64,000 bases of DNA from contig NW_005179101.1 in assembly GCF_000350225.1 (NCBI RefSeq), positions 271,595 to 335,594 of the forward strand. The letters are read 5' to 3'. Below the pieces are notes generated by a model. That model was given only the letters and a program-made list of their open reading frames with translations. It was not told the origin of the DNA and ran no database searches. Numbering within the stretch: position 1 is the first letter of the stretch; each line of letters starts with the position of its first letter. The translations under genes were made by a program, and so were the position numbers. This document shows, piece by piece, positions 19,444 through 28,960 of the stretch. The DNA comes from Chondrus crispus (taxonomy: Eukaryota; Rhodophyta; Florideophyceae; Gigartinales; Gigartinaceae).

Positions 19444-20150
19444 TTAGGGGGGGTAGTGTTGGTGACAGTCTTCGGGATGTGTGCTGTTCTTTGCGGTTTT
19501 TTCTTCGGCGTGCTCTGTGTTCTGTACACTTCCGTGGTGTTTTCGCAGGGGTCTTGCTGCCTGTGGTAGGCTCTGAAGTCCGCTGCTCGCATTTTGCTGT
19601 ACCTTCGGGTTTGAAGGTTTTCGACACAGATATGTCTCGTTCATTGCGTACATGTATCTCACTTGTGATGCCTTGCTGTGGAGTTTTGGCATGTTGGGTT
19701 TGAGAATGGGGGTATATCCCAGTTGTCCGAACGCCATAATTTTTTTGAGCTGTGGCTTTTGCCGATAGCACGGCGTGTGAGGGATTCCTTTTACCGCGTG
19801 GTGGTAAGTTCTGTTGTATTTAAATACAGCATCGCTCAAGGCGTCTTGCCAGTACACGTCGTGGAGTTTGCTGTGTGCGAGCGTGGCTCTCACTTTATCC
19901 ATGAGTGTGCGATTGATGCGCTCGGCGAGAGCGTTCTCCTGCGGCGTGTATGTCGTTGTCGGTCGGTATTGGATTTCTCTGTGTTAGAGCTACTTCTGTA
20001 CTTATTTGGCGAGGTACTCTTTCGCGTTGTCCGTCACGAGGAGTCTCGGTTGCTCTCCATTTTCCGTTGCTATCCTATCGATGGCTTGGATGATTGTGTG
20101 TGGCAGTTGTGCCCTGTTGTGGAGGCAGAAAACTCATATATATCTTGTGT
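19444..20150 (-). pseudogene. Copia integrase core, copy 1
   Basis: Minus-strand frames contain LLVTDNAKEYLAK (second catalytic Asp) and PQENALAERINRTLMDKVRA (catalytic Glu), followed by YWQDALSDAVFKYN and the post-integrase region. The segments are spread over two to three frames, so the gene is broken. Confidence 0.8.
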
Positions 20151-20156
20151 TCGTGT

Positions 20157-20690
20157 CTATGACTGTGAGAAAGTAGCGACAGTTATGTTGGAACGGGGGG
20201 TGTATTGGGCCGCAGACATCCGAGGAGAGACTCTCTCCTCTTTCTGCGTGGTTGAGGCGGATGTGCCATTCAGCCATTTGCTGTGCTGCCTCTGTGGGGA
20301 TTTGTTGTCTCGACGGTGTGCTGGGTGTGTTTCGCAGTGTCGGTGTTTGGCGTCGCGTGGTGTTGAATGGTAATTGATCGCTGCGTCGCCGTGTGAGGGG
20401 GGATGTGAAATTGGGGATGCCTGCATTTTTTTGGGTGATGGTTTGGCACGAGTTTTGCTGGTCGTTGTTGTACGGTTGTATGTCCTTGCTCCTTTGGCGG
20501 TTGCTTGTTGTTGGAGGCGGTGCTGACCGTTTTGGAAATGTGCGGTGAGTTTTGCTGGTGGCAAGCGCGTCGGTTTGTGAAGTGTTGCTTTGGTTCTGGA
20601 GAACGTCAAGTGTCCGTGCGCTGCCAGGTCGTGTACTGATAGCAAATTTTCTTTGATGCTCGGCGCATGCACGGCTGGTACTCGTACTCT
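20157..20690 (-). pseudogene. Protease C-terminal and pre-integrase remnant, copy 1
   Basis: PAVHAPSIKENLLSVHDLAA is the C-terminal block of the copia protease domain, but the DSG active site that should precede it is absent: the gag stop lies just upstream, so PR was deleted. Further on, the pre-integrase region EWHI.LNHA joins directly to a downstream segment; copia copy 2 shows about 160 bp more here, so copy 1 has a second internal deletion. Confidence 0.7.
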
Positions 20691-21615
20691 ATTCCTCTTC
20701 TTCGCTCGTGTCGTCGCGTGTTTGCAGTTGCTCTTCGATCGCATGTAAACGATCATGCAACTGGTGCATGATGTTTGTTTCGTCAGTCTGTGTGTCGTCG
20801 TTGTTGTGCGCTGCTTGCGCTTGTGCGTAGGATTGTTTCTGTTTGTACCTACGCGTGTAGCAGTTTGTTGTTTCGTGGCTGATGCTGCCGTGGATCGTGC
20901 ACCATGGGCCTTTGTATGCTGTGGGTTTTGCGTAGTGAGGTTTGTTGCTCACTGTCCGCCTGGGTTGCATTCTGGTTGCGCGTTTGCGCGGTGCTGATGC
21001 TGTTTGTTGGGTGTGCATCTGGGTGTGCATTAGCTGGACTTGGTGCACATGGTTGATAAACCCGTTGATTGTGAGGGGTGGGTTTCCTGTCATGATGATG
21101 GCGAGTTGTCCCATGTCTGGGTGCTGTGCAATTCCCTGTATCATGTACCTCACTGTGATGCGTTCCACATTGATGTTTGGGAATTGCGCTACTTGCATCC
21201 TGTATCGGATCTCTCTGTGTTTTTCAACATAGTCGTTGAGCTCCTGTCCCTGTTGGTATCTCGTGTTGCGAGCTTCTGCATCGAGGAGCTCGTGGTTCTC
21301 CGTCGACGATGTGTCCACTGTAGATCTTATGATGTGGCAGATCGTTTGAGGTTCGTAACGTAGGATGTGGAGTGGCAGGATTTTGATGACTTCGTTGGTG
21401 AGACTTTGCATTATGGCTTTCCTGATCATGTCCGCTTTCTGTTGTTCATGCGGTGCGTCCGTGTTCGGCTCTGTGGTCGTGCTCGGTGGTGTGGTGAGAA
21501 GTTGTGCTGCCTTGATCGTGCGAGCGTAGATCTCAAGTGCGTCGTACCAGTAAGTGTGATTACTTGCTGTGAGTCGGGGTAGTTGACCCGGGGCCGATGC
21601 TTGTTGATCTGTCAT
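20689..21615 (-). CDS. Copia gag polyprotein, copy 1
   Basis: The 308-aa ORF starts at an ATG (21613-21615) a short distance after the 5' LTR. It has the helical gag core with YARTIKAAQLL and LNDYVEKHREIRYRMQ, then a basic region and a nucleic-acid-binding motif CTIHGSISHETTNC, a C-x2-H-x4-H-x4-C form of zinc knuckle, and ends in an acidic tail. It is intact and could still package RNA. The protein is followed directly by the truncated protease segment. Confidence 0.85.
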   Translation of the reverse strand: MTDQQASAPGQLPRLTASNHTYWYDALEIYARTIKAAQLLTTPPSTTTEPNTDAPHEQQKADMIRKAIMQSLTNEVIKILPLHILRYEPQTICHIIRSTVDTSSTENHELLDAEARNTRYQQGQELNDYVEKHREIRYRMQVAQFPNINVERITVRYMIQGIAQHPDMGQLAIIMTGNPPLTINGFINHVHQVQLMHTQMHTQQTASAPRKRATRMQPRRTVSNKPHYAKPTAYKGPWCTIHGSISHETTNCYTRRYKQKQSYAQAQAAHNNDDTQTDETNIMHQLHDRLHAIEEQLQTRDDTSEEEE

Positions 21616-21756
21616 TGTTCCGTGGATTTAGAGAGCTGGGGACGAGCGTTAGTGTGTTGCGCGGGGTGGTGTTGGTCTCGCGCGTTTGTCGCAGTTGGGA
21701 TTGGGGATCGTATGCTGCGGATCGGTAGTCAGTGGTAGTGTGTGGTGCCCATAACC

Positions 21757-21895
21757 TGTGATGCCAAGAACTGGTCCGATGCCTCCGACCACCGTAGGTG
21801 GCGGAGGCGACGGCGACTTTATTCAGTTTGCTATGGTAGACCTAAATGGCTGTATGCCTTATCTGTGAGGGCTGCCTTATCTGGATGGAACCACA
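21757..21895 (-). repeat. 5' LTR of copia copy 1 (short form)
   Basis: 139 bp, TGTGATGCCAAG to GGAACCACA on the plus strand. It lacks the extra about 60 bp present in the 3' LTR, probably by deletion between the two GGTTCCATCCAGA copies, and matches the length of the solo LTR at 15589. Confidence 0.85.
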
Positions 21896-22288
21896 AGAAG
21901 CATACGGTATTTGTTAAGAATTTAAAGGTATTCCTGGCAAAACCGGGCAAGGCAAAGCAAAACCCAGCCTGTTAAGACACGCCCTGAATCAGAAGCAAGA
22001 GGCCATCATGTCACACAAACACAGATTAAACAACAACATAGATAAGACCTATTGGCCACGTGTACAGCAGATTGGGCTGGCTCTATTGTCTAGGTGACAA
22101 ATGGCCTCATATGAGGCCAGTTTTTAGGCGGGCTTTTGCAATTCGAATAATTGTAGAATTTATCGCTACTGTAGTTAAAAGCTTACGACTAGAGTACTAA
22201 TCGTTGGCAAACTAGAAAACATTCAATTCCGTATTTCAGTCTTCCCTAATCAACACTTTCGTCTTCCTCTTCCCTAAATTTCTTCAAA

Positions 22289-24392
22289 ATGGTGAGCGTC
22301 AATGATCCTCGAATTATTGCAGGTAACCTCGTCCACACTCCTGCAAGACTGCTCACAGCTCAGAGTAAATGTCGCCGCATGTATGGAGCCTCCTAGAAGA
22401 TCAAAATTGGTCACGGGAACTGTCATTGGCATGAAAACTGACAAAGTGAAGGGTCGCAGTGTCACTTCAGTCAGGGCTAAATGGGAATTATCAGATGGCG
22501 TCAAGGAATTCACGCCTCGCATAGCTAACATCAAGGCTGGTGAAGTGATAGACCTGATCGATGACGTTCCTGAAGATCATATCCATCAAGAAGCTGACCA
22601 TTATCCGCGACCGGAGCCTACAGAGGACCGCGTGAAGCCACTGGAAGGAGCACTCAGCTCGAGTACGAGGATCTGCGAGAGTGACGAAATGGATTCCCAA
22701 GATGGCCTCATGAATGTCCACGGCCGGGCCTGGAAGCGTGAGGAAGTCACGATGCATTTAAATGGTATGATACCGCCGAGAAGATAGTAGGTGATTGGAA
22801 CGATTGATGAGGTTATATCCCGTGGTCACAGTCCATCTCAAATGCATTCCATGGACGACTTCATGTGGATGTTCCCACAGGAGCACTTGGCATTAATGGT
22901 TTCTTATACCAACGATGCAATGGAATCAAGGGGACTTCGTTTGACTACAAGAGGTGAAATTTTGAAGTTTTTTGGGGTACTAATCCTTATGACTCGGATT
23001 GCATTCAGCACCAGAAGGTCTCTTTGGAGCTCACAGGAAGCCAGCAAAATATCTCCTGCAACAACAATTCGGAAACATCATGTCCCGCAGAAGATTCAAG
23101 GAGCTTCCTCAGAATGTAACGTTCAGCTTTCCAGCTGACTCAAATGACAGATGGGGTATGATCAGAGACTTCATGGTGGCAATCAATGATCACAGAGCAT
23201 CACATGTGATTCCATCACAGAACATCTGCGTTGATGAGAGTATGTCACGCTGGTATAGACTTGGAGGAGATTGGATTGCCGCGGCATGATCAAGTCTCAG
23301 GCCATGGACCGAAAACCCGAGAATGACTGTTATTTGAAGACTGCTGCATGTGGAAAAAGTGGAATCATAATAAGAATTTAGAACGTCGTCTCAGCTGAGG
23401 AGACTTCATTAAAAGATTTTGAAAGTGAACACTTACACGGAACCGCAGTGACTTTGAGGTTGTTACAGCCATGGTTTCATACCAATCGTGTTGTCTGCGC
23501 GGATTCGTACTTTGCTTCTGTCCACACGACTGAATCACTTTATGAGAAAGGTCTAAGATTCACAGGTGTGGTGAAGACATCTACCAAGAAATATCCGATG
23601 ACATATCTATCTCATCTGGAGATTGCTGAAAAGGGAGAGCACGTCACACTAGTTTCGAAGCCGGTGGCCGGGCCTCATCTTATGGCAGTGATGTGGGTGG
23701 ACCGAGACCGCAAATACTTTATTAGTTCTGTCGGAACATCCAACGAAGGAACTCCAATCTTCCGCGAGAGATGGCGTACACGTCATGGTGTGACAAGAAA
23801 AGAGGAATTGTCTATCCGTAATCGCTCAGTCTGCGAGCAGTATTATGAAACTTGCTCTCAGATTGACGGCCACAACAGATCTCGTCAGGATGATCTCGGC
23901 TTGGAAAAGAAGTTCGAAGTCAAGGAGTGGTCTATGCGTGTCAACACTTCTTTATTGGCCATTTGCATTGTGGATGCATGGACACTGTATGCAGGTGCAA
24001 AAGAAGATGGTTCTAAGATGTCTCCAAATCAGTTTTATTGTGAGCTTGCTGACCAGTTGATTGATAACAAGTATGATCGTATATCGTTACGTCAGCGAGA
24101 ATCAGGCAGTGCTGTTGAAGATGAAGATGTTGGGTTTGGCAGTGGAATTGGTAATCACCTAACTCCAACCACTCGCAAGCGGAAAAGCGCATCCGGCGAG
24201 GAGACTTGTGCTCTTTTTTCAATCCAGATGCAATATTTGCAAGGTACAAAAAAGTCAAAGTTTATTTGCTCAGCCTGCAAAGTATATTTTGACAAAGAAG
24301 TATACCTTTGTCATCACCAGACTGGGCGTGACTGTTTTAAGAAACATGTGGACGAACGTCACGATCTTACTTACAAAGGTAAGTATTACTAG
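22289..24392 (+). pseudogene. PiggyBac-family (DDE_Tnp_1_7) transposase, multiple frameshifts
   Basis: Successive plus-strand frames carry an N-terminal tudor-like stretch (KLVTGTVIGMKTDKVKGRS), the SMDDFMWMFPQEHL region, ICVDESMSRWYRLGGDW (first catalytic Asp block), RVVCADSYFASVHTTESLYE (second Asp block) and a GVVKTSTKKYP strand. The last third (23448-24392, 314 codons) is open and ends in a Cys/His-rich region CSACKVYFDKEVYLCHH. Frames change near 22.79, 23.0-23.1 and 23.29-23.45 kb and TAG codons occur at 22785-22790. PiggyBac-like domesticated genes exist, but the breaks here argue against function. Confidence 0.75.
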
Positions 24393-24654
24393 TGCTTAAA
24401 GAGTTCTCGGCCATTAAAACTGACTAAATTGGTCAGCATTTGAGTAAAATAGAGCAAAAAGAGATAGAAAACTCCTTTTGCCCCCTATGGTTCTATCCTG
24501 CGTCTAAAGACTTGCTTGGAAGACCTGCAGCCGTGTCGAAATGCCCCTTTATGAGATTTCACCGTATTCAATCTCATGTTCGAGTGGGCGCTATAAAGCG
24601 TCCTGGGCTGCAGGTCACGAACAAGAACCATGGAGATCTCCGAAGGGATTTTTC

Positions 24655-24735
24655 GACCACTAAAGTGCTCAGCGAGGAGTTGAACCCCGGCCTCTAAGAC
24701 TCACCCATCCTTGCAGACCACTGAGCTGGCTTGTC
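24655..24735 (-). repeat. tRNA-derived sequence, SINE-head-like
   Basis: On the minus strand there is an A-box-like AGCTCAGTGGTCT (24715-24727), a B-box GGTTCAACTCC (24676-24686) and a T-stem CGGGG/CCTCG. The acceptor stem does not pair properly and no clean anticodon arm is present, so it is not a functional tRNA. It is more likely a SINE head or tRNA pseudogene inside the piggyBac-like element. Confidence 0.5.
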
Positions 24736-24951
24736 AGTTACTAACTAGTCGTTTATAGTTGTCTTTATAGTCGTTCAAAGTTCTACTTCGTAAAAATTGT
24801 GCTCCTCTTGTTCAATACTTGCGAAAATCTTAAATTTTGTTTAACTTTTACTGTAGAACATTTGACCTCATATGAGGCAAATTGCCGGTCGTCTAGACAC
24901 TATATACCTTTTCATAATTGGCAGATGGCATGGTGTTCTTTCCCCGGAGAC

Positions 24952-25149
24952 TGTGATGCCATGAACTGGTCCGATGCCTCCGACCACGGATCGTGGCGGA
25001 GGCGACGGCGCCTCTATTTCCTACTGAGTAGATAGCGCCTTATTGGCGTTGTCCTATCTGTACTGTGTCTTACCTGGATAGAACCAGGTGAGTTTTGTTT
25101 TGGTGGCGCGTTGGCCGAGCGTCGAACTTGGTTACTGGACGGAACCACA
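24952..25149 (-). repeat. 3' LTR of copia copy 2 (long form)
   Basis: 198 bp, TGTGATGCCATGAACTGG to GGAACCACA, followed by the same polypurine tract as in copy 1. It differs from the copy 1 LTR at many positions in the middle although the pol regions are nearly identical. Confidence 0.85.
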
Positions 25150-25162
25150 CTCCCCCCGACGC

Positions 25163-27520
25163 GAAGACAGCGTATCCTGTATTTATCTTACGGCGATGTT
25201 CTTCTTGTGTGCGCGGTAGAGTGTTGATTTGAGGGATTTGGTGAGGATATCGGCGTATTGTTCGATGGATGGTATCCGAATGTTTAATTTTCCCTGTTGT
25301 ACTGTGTCGTGGAGATAGTGATATCTCACGTCGATGCACTTCCTCCTTTTCGTCGCGCCCATGCTCTTCGCTATTTTCACCGCTGCTGTGTTGTCCACAT
25401 GCAGGGTGGGCGTGCTGGTGGGGTGTTGAATTTTGCGGATGAGGTTGTGTAGCCAGAGTGTGAGGGCCGTTGTGTCGAATGCGGCGATATACTCCGCCTC
25501 GCAAGTGCTTTTTGCGACGACGGGTTGTTGCTTCGCAATCCACTGTACTGGTGCTCTGTTGATGAGCGTTACCATGCCGCTGATTGATTTTCGGCTTTTG
25601 GCGTCGTTCGCATAGTCGGCGTCTGAGTATGCGCAGATGGTGATTTCGCGGTTTTTATCCGCTGGCATGAGAATGCCTTCGTCACGAGTACTCTGGAGGT
25701 ACTGTAGGAGTCGTTGCAGCAGATTCTAGTGGCGCTGTGTCCGTTTCTTGAGCTCATGTGCGAGCGTGGTTGCTGCGAATGCTGTGCCAGGGCGCGCGCC
25801 GTCCGCTATGTATCTTATTTCGCCAACTGCTTTGCCATATATCGTGGCAATGTCAGCTCGTATGTCCTCTTCGTCGGTGGGAGGGTTTATTTTTATGCCG
25901 TCCAGATATGGGGTGGTCCTCTTTTTGCATCCTGTCTGCGCGAGGAGTGTGACCACGGTATCGATGTGCGATGGTTGGGAGATGTGTATTCCCTGAGGTG
26001 TGTACCTGATTTTCCAGTTGAGGTACGAGGTCGGGCGTCCCATTCTTTTCACTGCATTTTTTTGGAGTGTGTGGTACAGTGAGTCGATCATGGATTTCGT
26101 GAAGGCGATTGGTAAAAAATCGTCCATGCTTATGCCAACTATCAGCGTGTCCTTCCCTTCTGTTTTCGTGAAGAGGGACGTGTCTGAGCGCATTTGTTTG
26201 TACCCGTGACTCTTGAGGTGTGCGTGCAGTTAGGTGCTGTAAATTTTGGCTGTGCCGTATACGTTTTCTTTTAGTTGCCCGTGTGTGGCTGCGTGCTTGA
26301 AAGATCCGTCGAACCGCCCTGGTTGCCATACGAACACTTTCCGTTTGTGTTGGTATGCCTCGTGGAGGTACGCTCCAGATATGTCGAAGTGTTCGATCTC
26401 CATGTTGCAGGACGCAGATATGGCGAAAAGGGTGCGGATCGTGCTTCTGTCAGCCATGTACGTCGCTGTTTTCTCCGGATCGGTATGAGTGTGTGGCGTC
26501 ATTCTGTCTCCGCGGATCGAGCACCGTGCTTTGTGTTTGGTGCCTGTGTGATCCCTCTTGTAACGATATGTCATCGTCGTCGGGATGATTTCCCGTACTG
26601 TCTGTCTGCGATCGCCAGTCAATTGCCTCCATCTCGTCAAGTTGATTGAGTTTGGTGTCGTGTGCGTCTGCCCATTGTCTGGCGTCTGCGTATTGGCGCG
26701 CTTGCTTCAGAGTTTTAGGGGGGGTAGTGTTGGTGACAGTCGTCGGGATGTGTGCTGTTCTTGCGATTTTTCTTCATCGTGCTCTGTGTTCTGTCCACTT
26801 CCGTGGTGTTTTCGCAGGGGTCTTGCTGCCTGTGGTAGGCCCTGAACTCTGCTACTCGCATTTTGCTGTACATTCGGGTTTGAAGGTTTTGGACACAGAT
26901 ATGTGTCTCGTCCAGTGCGTACATGTATCTCACTTGTGATGCCTTGCTGTGGAGTTTTGGCATGTTGGGTTTGAGAATGGGGGTATATCCCAGTTGTCCG
27001 AACGCCATACTTTTTTTGAGCTGTGGCTTTTGCCGATAGCACGGCGTGTGAGGGATTCCTTTTACCGCGTGGTGGTAAGTTATGTTGTATTTAAATACAG
27101 CATCGCTCAAGGCGTCTTGCCAGTACACGTCGTGGAGTTTGCTGTGTGCGAGCGTGGCTCTCACTTTATCCATGAGTGTGCGATTGATGCGCTCGGCGAG
27201 AGCGTTCTCCTGCGGCGTGTATGTCGTTGTCGGTCGGTATTGGATTTCTCTGTGTTCGAGCTACTTCTGTACTTATTTGGCGAGGTACTCTTTCGCGTTG
27301 TCCGTCACGAGGAGTCTCGGTTGCTCTCCATTTTCCGTTGCTATCCTATCGATGGCTTGGATGATTGTGTGTGGCACTTGTGCCCTGTTGTGGAGGCAGA
27401 AAACCCATATATATCTCGTGTTTGTATCGGTGACTGTGAGGAAGTAGCGACAGTTATGTTGGAACGGGGGGTGTATTTGGTCGGAGACATCCGAAGAGAG
27501 ACTCTCTCCTCATTCTGCGT
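25163..27520 (-). pseudogene. Copia pol (integrase, RT, RNase H), copy 2
   Basis: RNase H blocks are at 25183-25668, the catalytic RT loop ISMDDF at 25726-26193, the RT N-terminal palm at 26230-26640, and integrase with PQENALAERINRTL at about 26715-27250. The same frame breaks seen in copy 1 recur between RT segments, so the damage predates the split of the copies. Small differences include IADGARPGTA in place of IADSARPGTA. Confidence 0.85.
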
Positions 27521-27642
27521 GGTGTGCGGTGCGTTTGTGTGGCCTCGTGGCTGTTTTTCCATGCATGCACAGTGTGCATGTCATTTGTGCACTGGTGTCT
27601 GGTAGGCCTTTTGGCATTCCAGGGAGTAATTGGTGTCGTGAC

Positions 27643-28226
27643 TGTGGTACAATTCCACACCACGACCCGCGATGGGAGATGAGCACCGCTTGGACGGGCG
27701 GTTACTACTGTAGCAATCGTGCACGCGCCCTCGGAAAGCGCAGTAGTACCTCCACGGCGTACACGTGGCATAACCGTCGACGCCGGTCGTGGCCACGGGT
27801 GCACGTGTTCGACCCGTCCGGTAGCTAATTAGCAATTAGTAGTTAATGGCACAAATTAGCCAATTTAGCACAGTAGCTGGTATGCAGTAAGTAACAGTTA
27901 CTGTAGCGGGACAGGTGTCCTGGCGTCCCAAGACCGGGGGCACCTGCCCCGTTCCAGTAAACGGGGGCAGACTCGCCTCCCTTCCCTTTACGGCTAATTG
28001 CTATCAGGTTCCAGTTTCCCTTTTAGTCTCAGGCTTCTAACCCGTGACCGGCCGTCCGGATCTAACACCACCGACCGGCTGCGCGTCACCGGCCACGTGA
28101 GCCTTCCCTCTTTTCGAGTCCTTCCGTACGGTTTGCATTCGCGCGTGGGTTACCCAGCGGCGCGCGCTCCCTTACCTCTAACCCCCCTCGTCTCCGAGTG
28201 GTCGGGACGAAGGTAGTTATACCACA
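27643..28226 (+). mobile_element. Solo Ty3-type LTR with target duplication GTGAC
   Basis: The 584-bp sequence begins TGTGGTACAATTCC and ends GTTATACCACA, with GTGAC on both sides (27638-27642 and 28227-28231). Its second half is clearly related to the LTR at 46276-46942 (shared GGGACAGGTGTCC and CTTCTAACCCGT blocks). It is inserted in the pre-integrase segment of copia copy 2. Confidence 0.9.
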
Positions 28227-28350
28227 GTGACATGTGAGCTGTGGTCTTTGGGTTGGCGTGGTTGAGGTGGATGTGCCATTCAGCCATTTGCTGTGCTGCA
28301 GCCGTGGGGAATTGTTGTCGCGACGGTGTGGTGGGTGTGTTTCGCAGAGT

Positions 28351-28960
28351 TGTAGTATAATCACCCCCAACGACGAGGGGCGTGAGTACTGACAGTTCGG
28401 AAAGGCCCCGATCGGCGGGAAGATAAAAGCACGGCCCACCCACGGCACCGAGCACGGGCTCGAGGTAGTGGTGGTAGAGCAGGGTCGGGGAGGACGTGCG
28501 CACGCACGAGCGGTTCGACGTCTCGACGCCCCGGAGCGGTACTGGGTGACGATCCAGTACCGACGGGCAGAGACGGAGCCGGCTCGTGGGCGTGTAGCGT
28601 GCGTCCTCAACCCGCGCGCGGTGCTACTCTAAGGTAAAACGGACGGAAGTATCTAAAAGTAAGCGGGCGGACCAAGGTGGAGGATCCTTGACAAGTCCGT
28701 GCTTGTGGTCCTCCCCCGCCGGCGGTCCGCTCATATTTAATATACAGAGTCACCTATCATAACATTACCGTAGTGCAGGTCGGCCTGCACTGTAGTGCTG
28801 GCAGCCGTCGGGGCTGGCAGCACACGTGTCGCACACGTGTGTGCGCGCACCCCCGTACACGTGGGGTACACGTGTGCGCGCGCACTGAGGTACTGTAGAG
28901 CTCGTGCTCTACAGTTATAGATCTAATCTAATTCTAATTCCGGGAGGGGGATACGCTACA
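28351..28960 (-). repeat. Ty3 LTR with adjacent polypurine tract
   Basis: Begins TGTAGTATAATC and ends ATACGCTACA on the plus strand (610 bp). On the minus strand the sequence just before it is GAGAGGGGGCCA, a polypurine tract, which makes this a 3' LTR of a minus-strand element. Confidence 0.7.

Larger units (their letters stand above)
17669..21895 (-). mobile_element. Copia (Ty1) retrotransposon, copy 1, internally deleted
   Basis: The element is flanked by AGAAG on both sides (17664-17668 and 21896-21900). On the minus strand it reads 5' LTR (21757-21895), gag, protease remnant, integrase, RT, RNase H, polypurine tract GGGGGGAG (about 17868-17875) and 3' LTR (17669-17867). The domain order PR-IN-RT-RH is that of copia. 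It lacks the protease active site and part of the pre-integrase region, so it is non-autonomous. Confidence 0.92.
22088..24896. mobile_element. Decayed piggyBac-like DNA transposon
   Basis: Imperfect inverted ends start GTCTAG at 22088 and at 24896 (complement). Each contains the 12-bp palindrome CCTCATATGAGG, at 22104-22115 and 24866-24877. Between them is a piggyBac-type transposase pseudogene. I do not see a clean TTAA target duplication, so the exact outer ends are uncertain. The element lies between the two copia copies. Confidence 0.6.
24952..28350 (-). mobile_element. Copia retrotransposon, copy 2, 5' part missing and interrupted by a solo LTR
   Basis: Nearly identical to copy 1 at a constant offset of about 7279 bp through RT and RNase H. 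It has the 3' LTR (24952-25149) and pol, and keeps the pre-integrase segment deleted in copy 1. A solo Ty3 LTR (27643-28226) is inserted in that segment. The element stops at 28350, where a Ty3 LTR begins, so gag and the 5' LTR are lost. The left flank GAGAC has no partner in the window. Confidence 0.9.

Noticed and set aside
18996-20373. Long plus-strand Cys/Val-rich ORFs within copia copy 1 and the same in copy 2
   Set aside because: Antisense shadows of copia RT and integrase; the minus strand has the conserved domains.
24655-24735. Functional tRNA gene
   Set aside because: A and B boxes are present but the acceptor stem does not pair and no proper anticodon arm is seen.
22088-24896. Active piggyBac element or domesticated PGBD gene
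   Set aside because: Several frameshifts and stops separate the catalytic blocks; only the last third is open.
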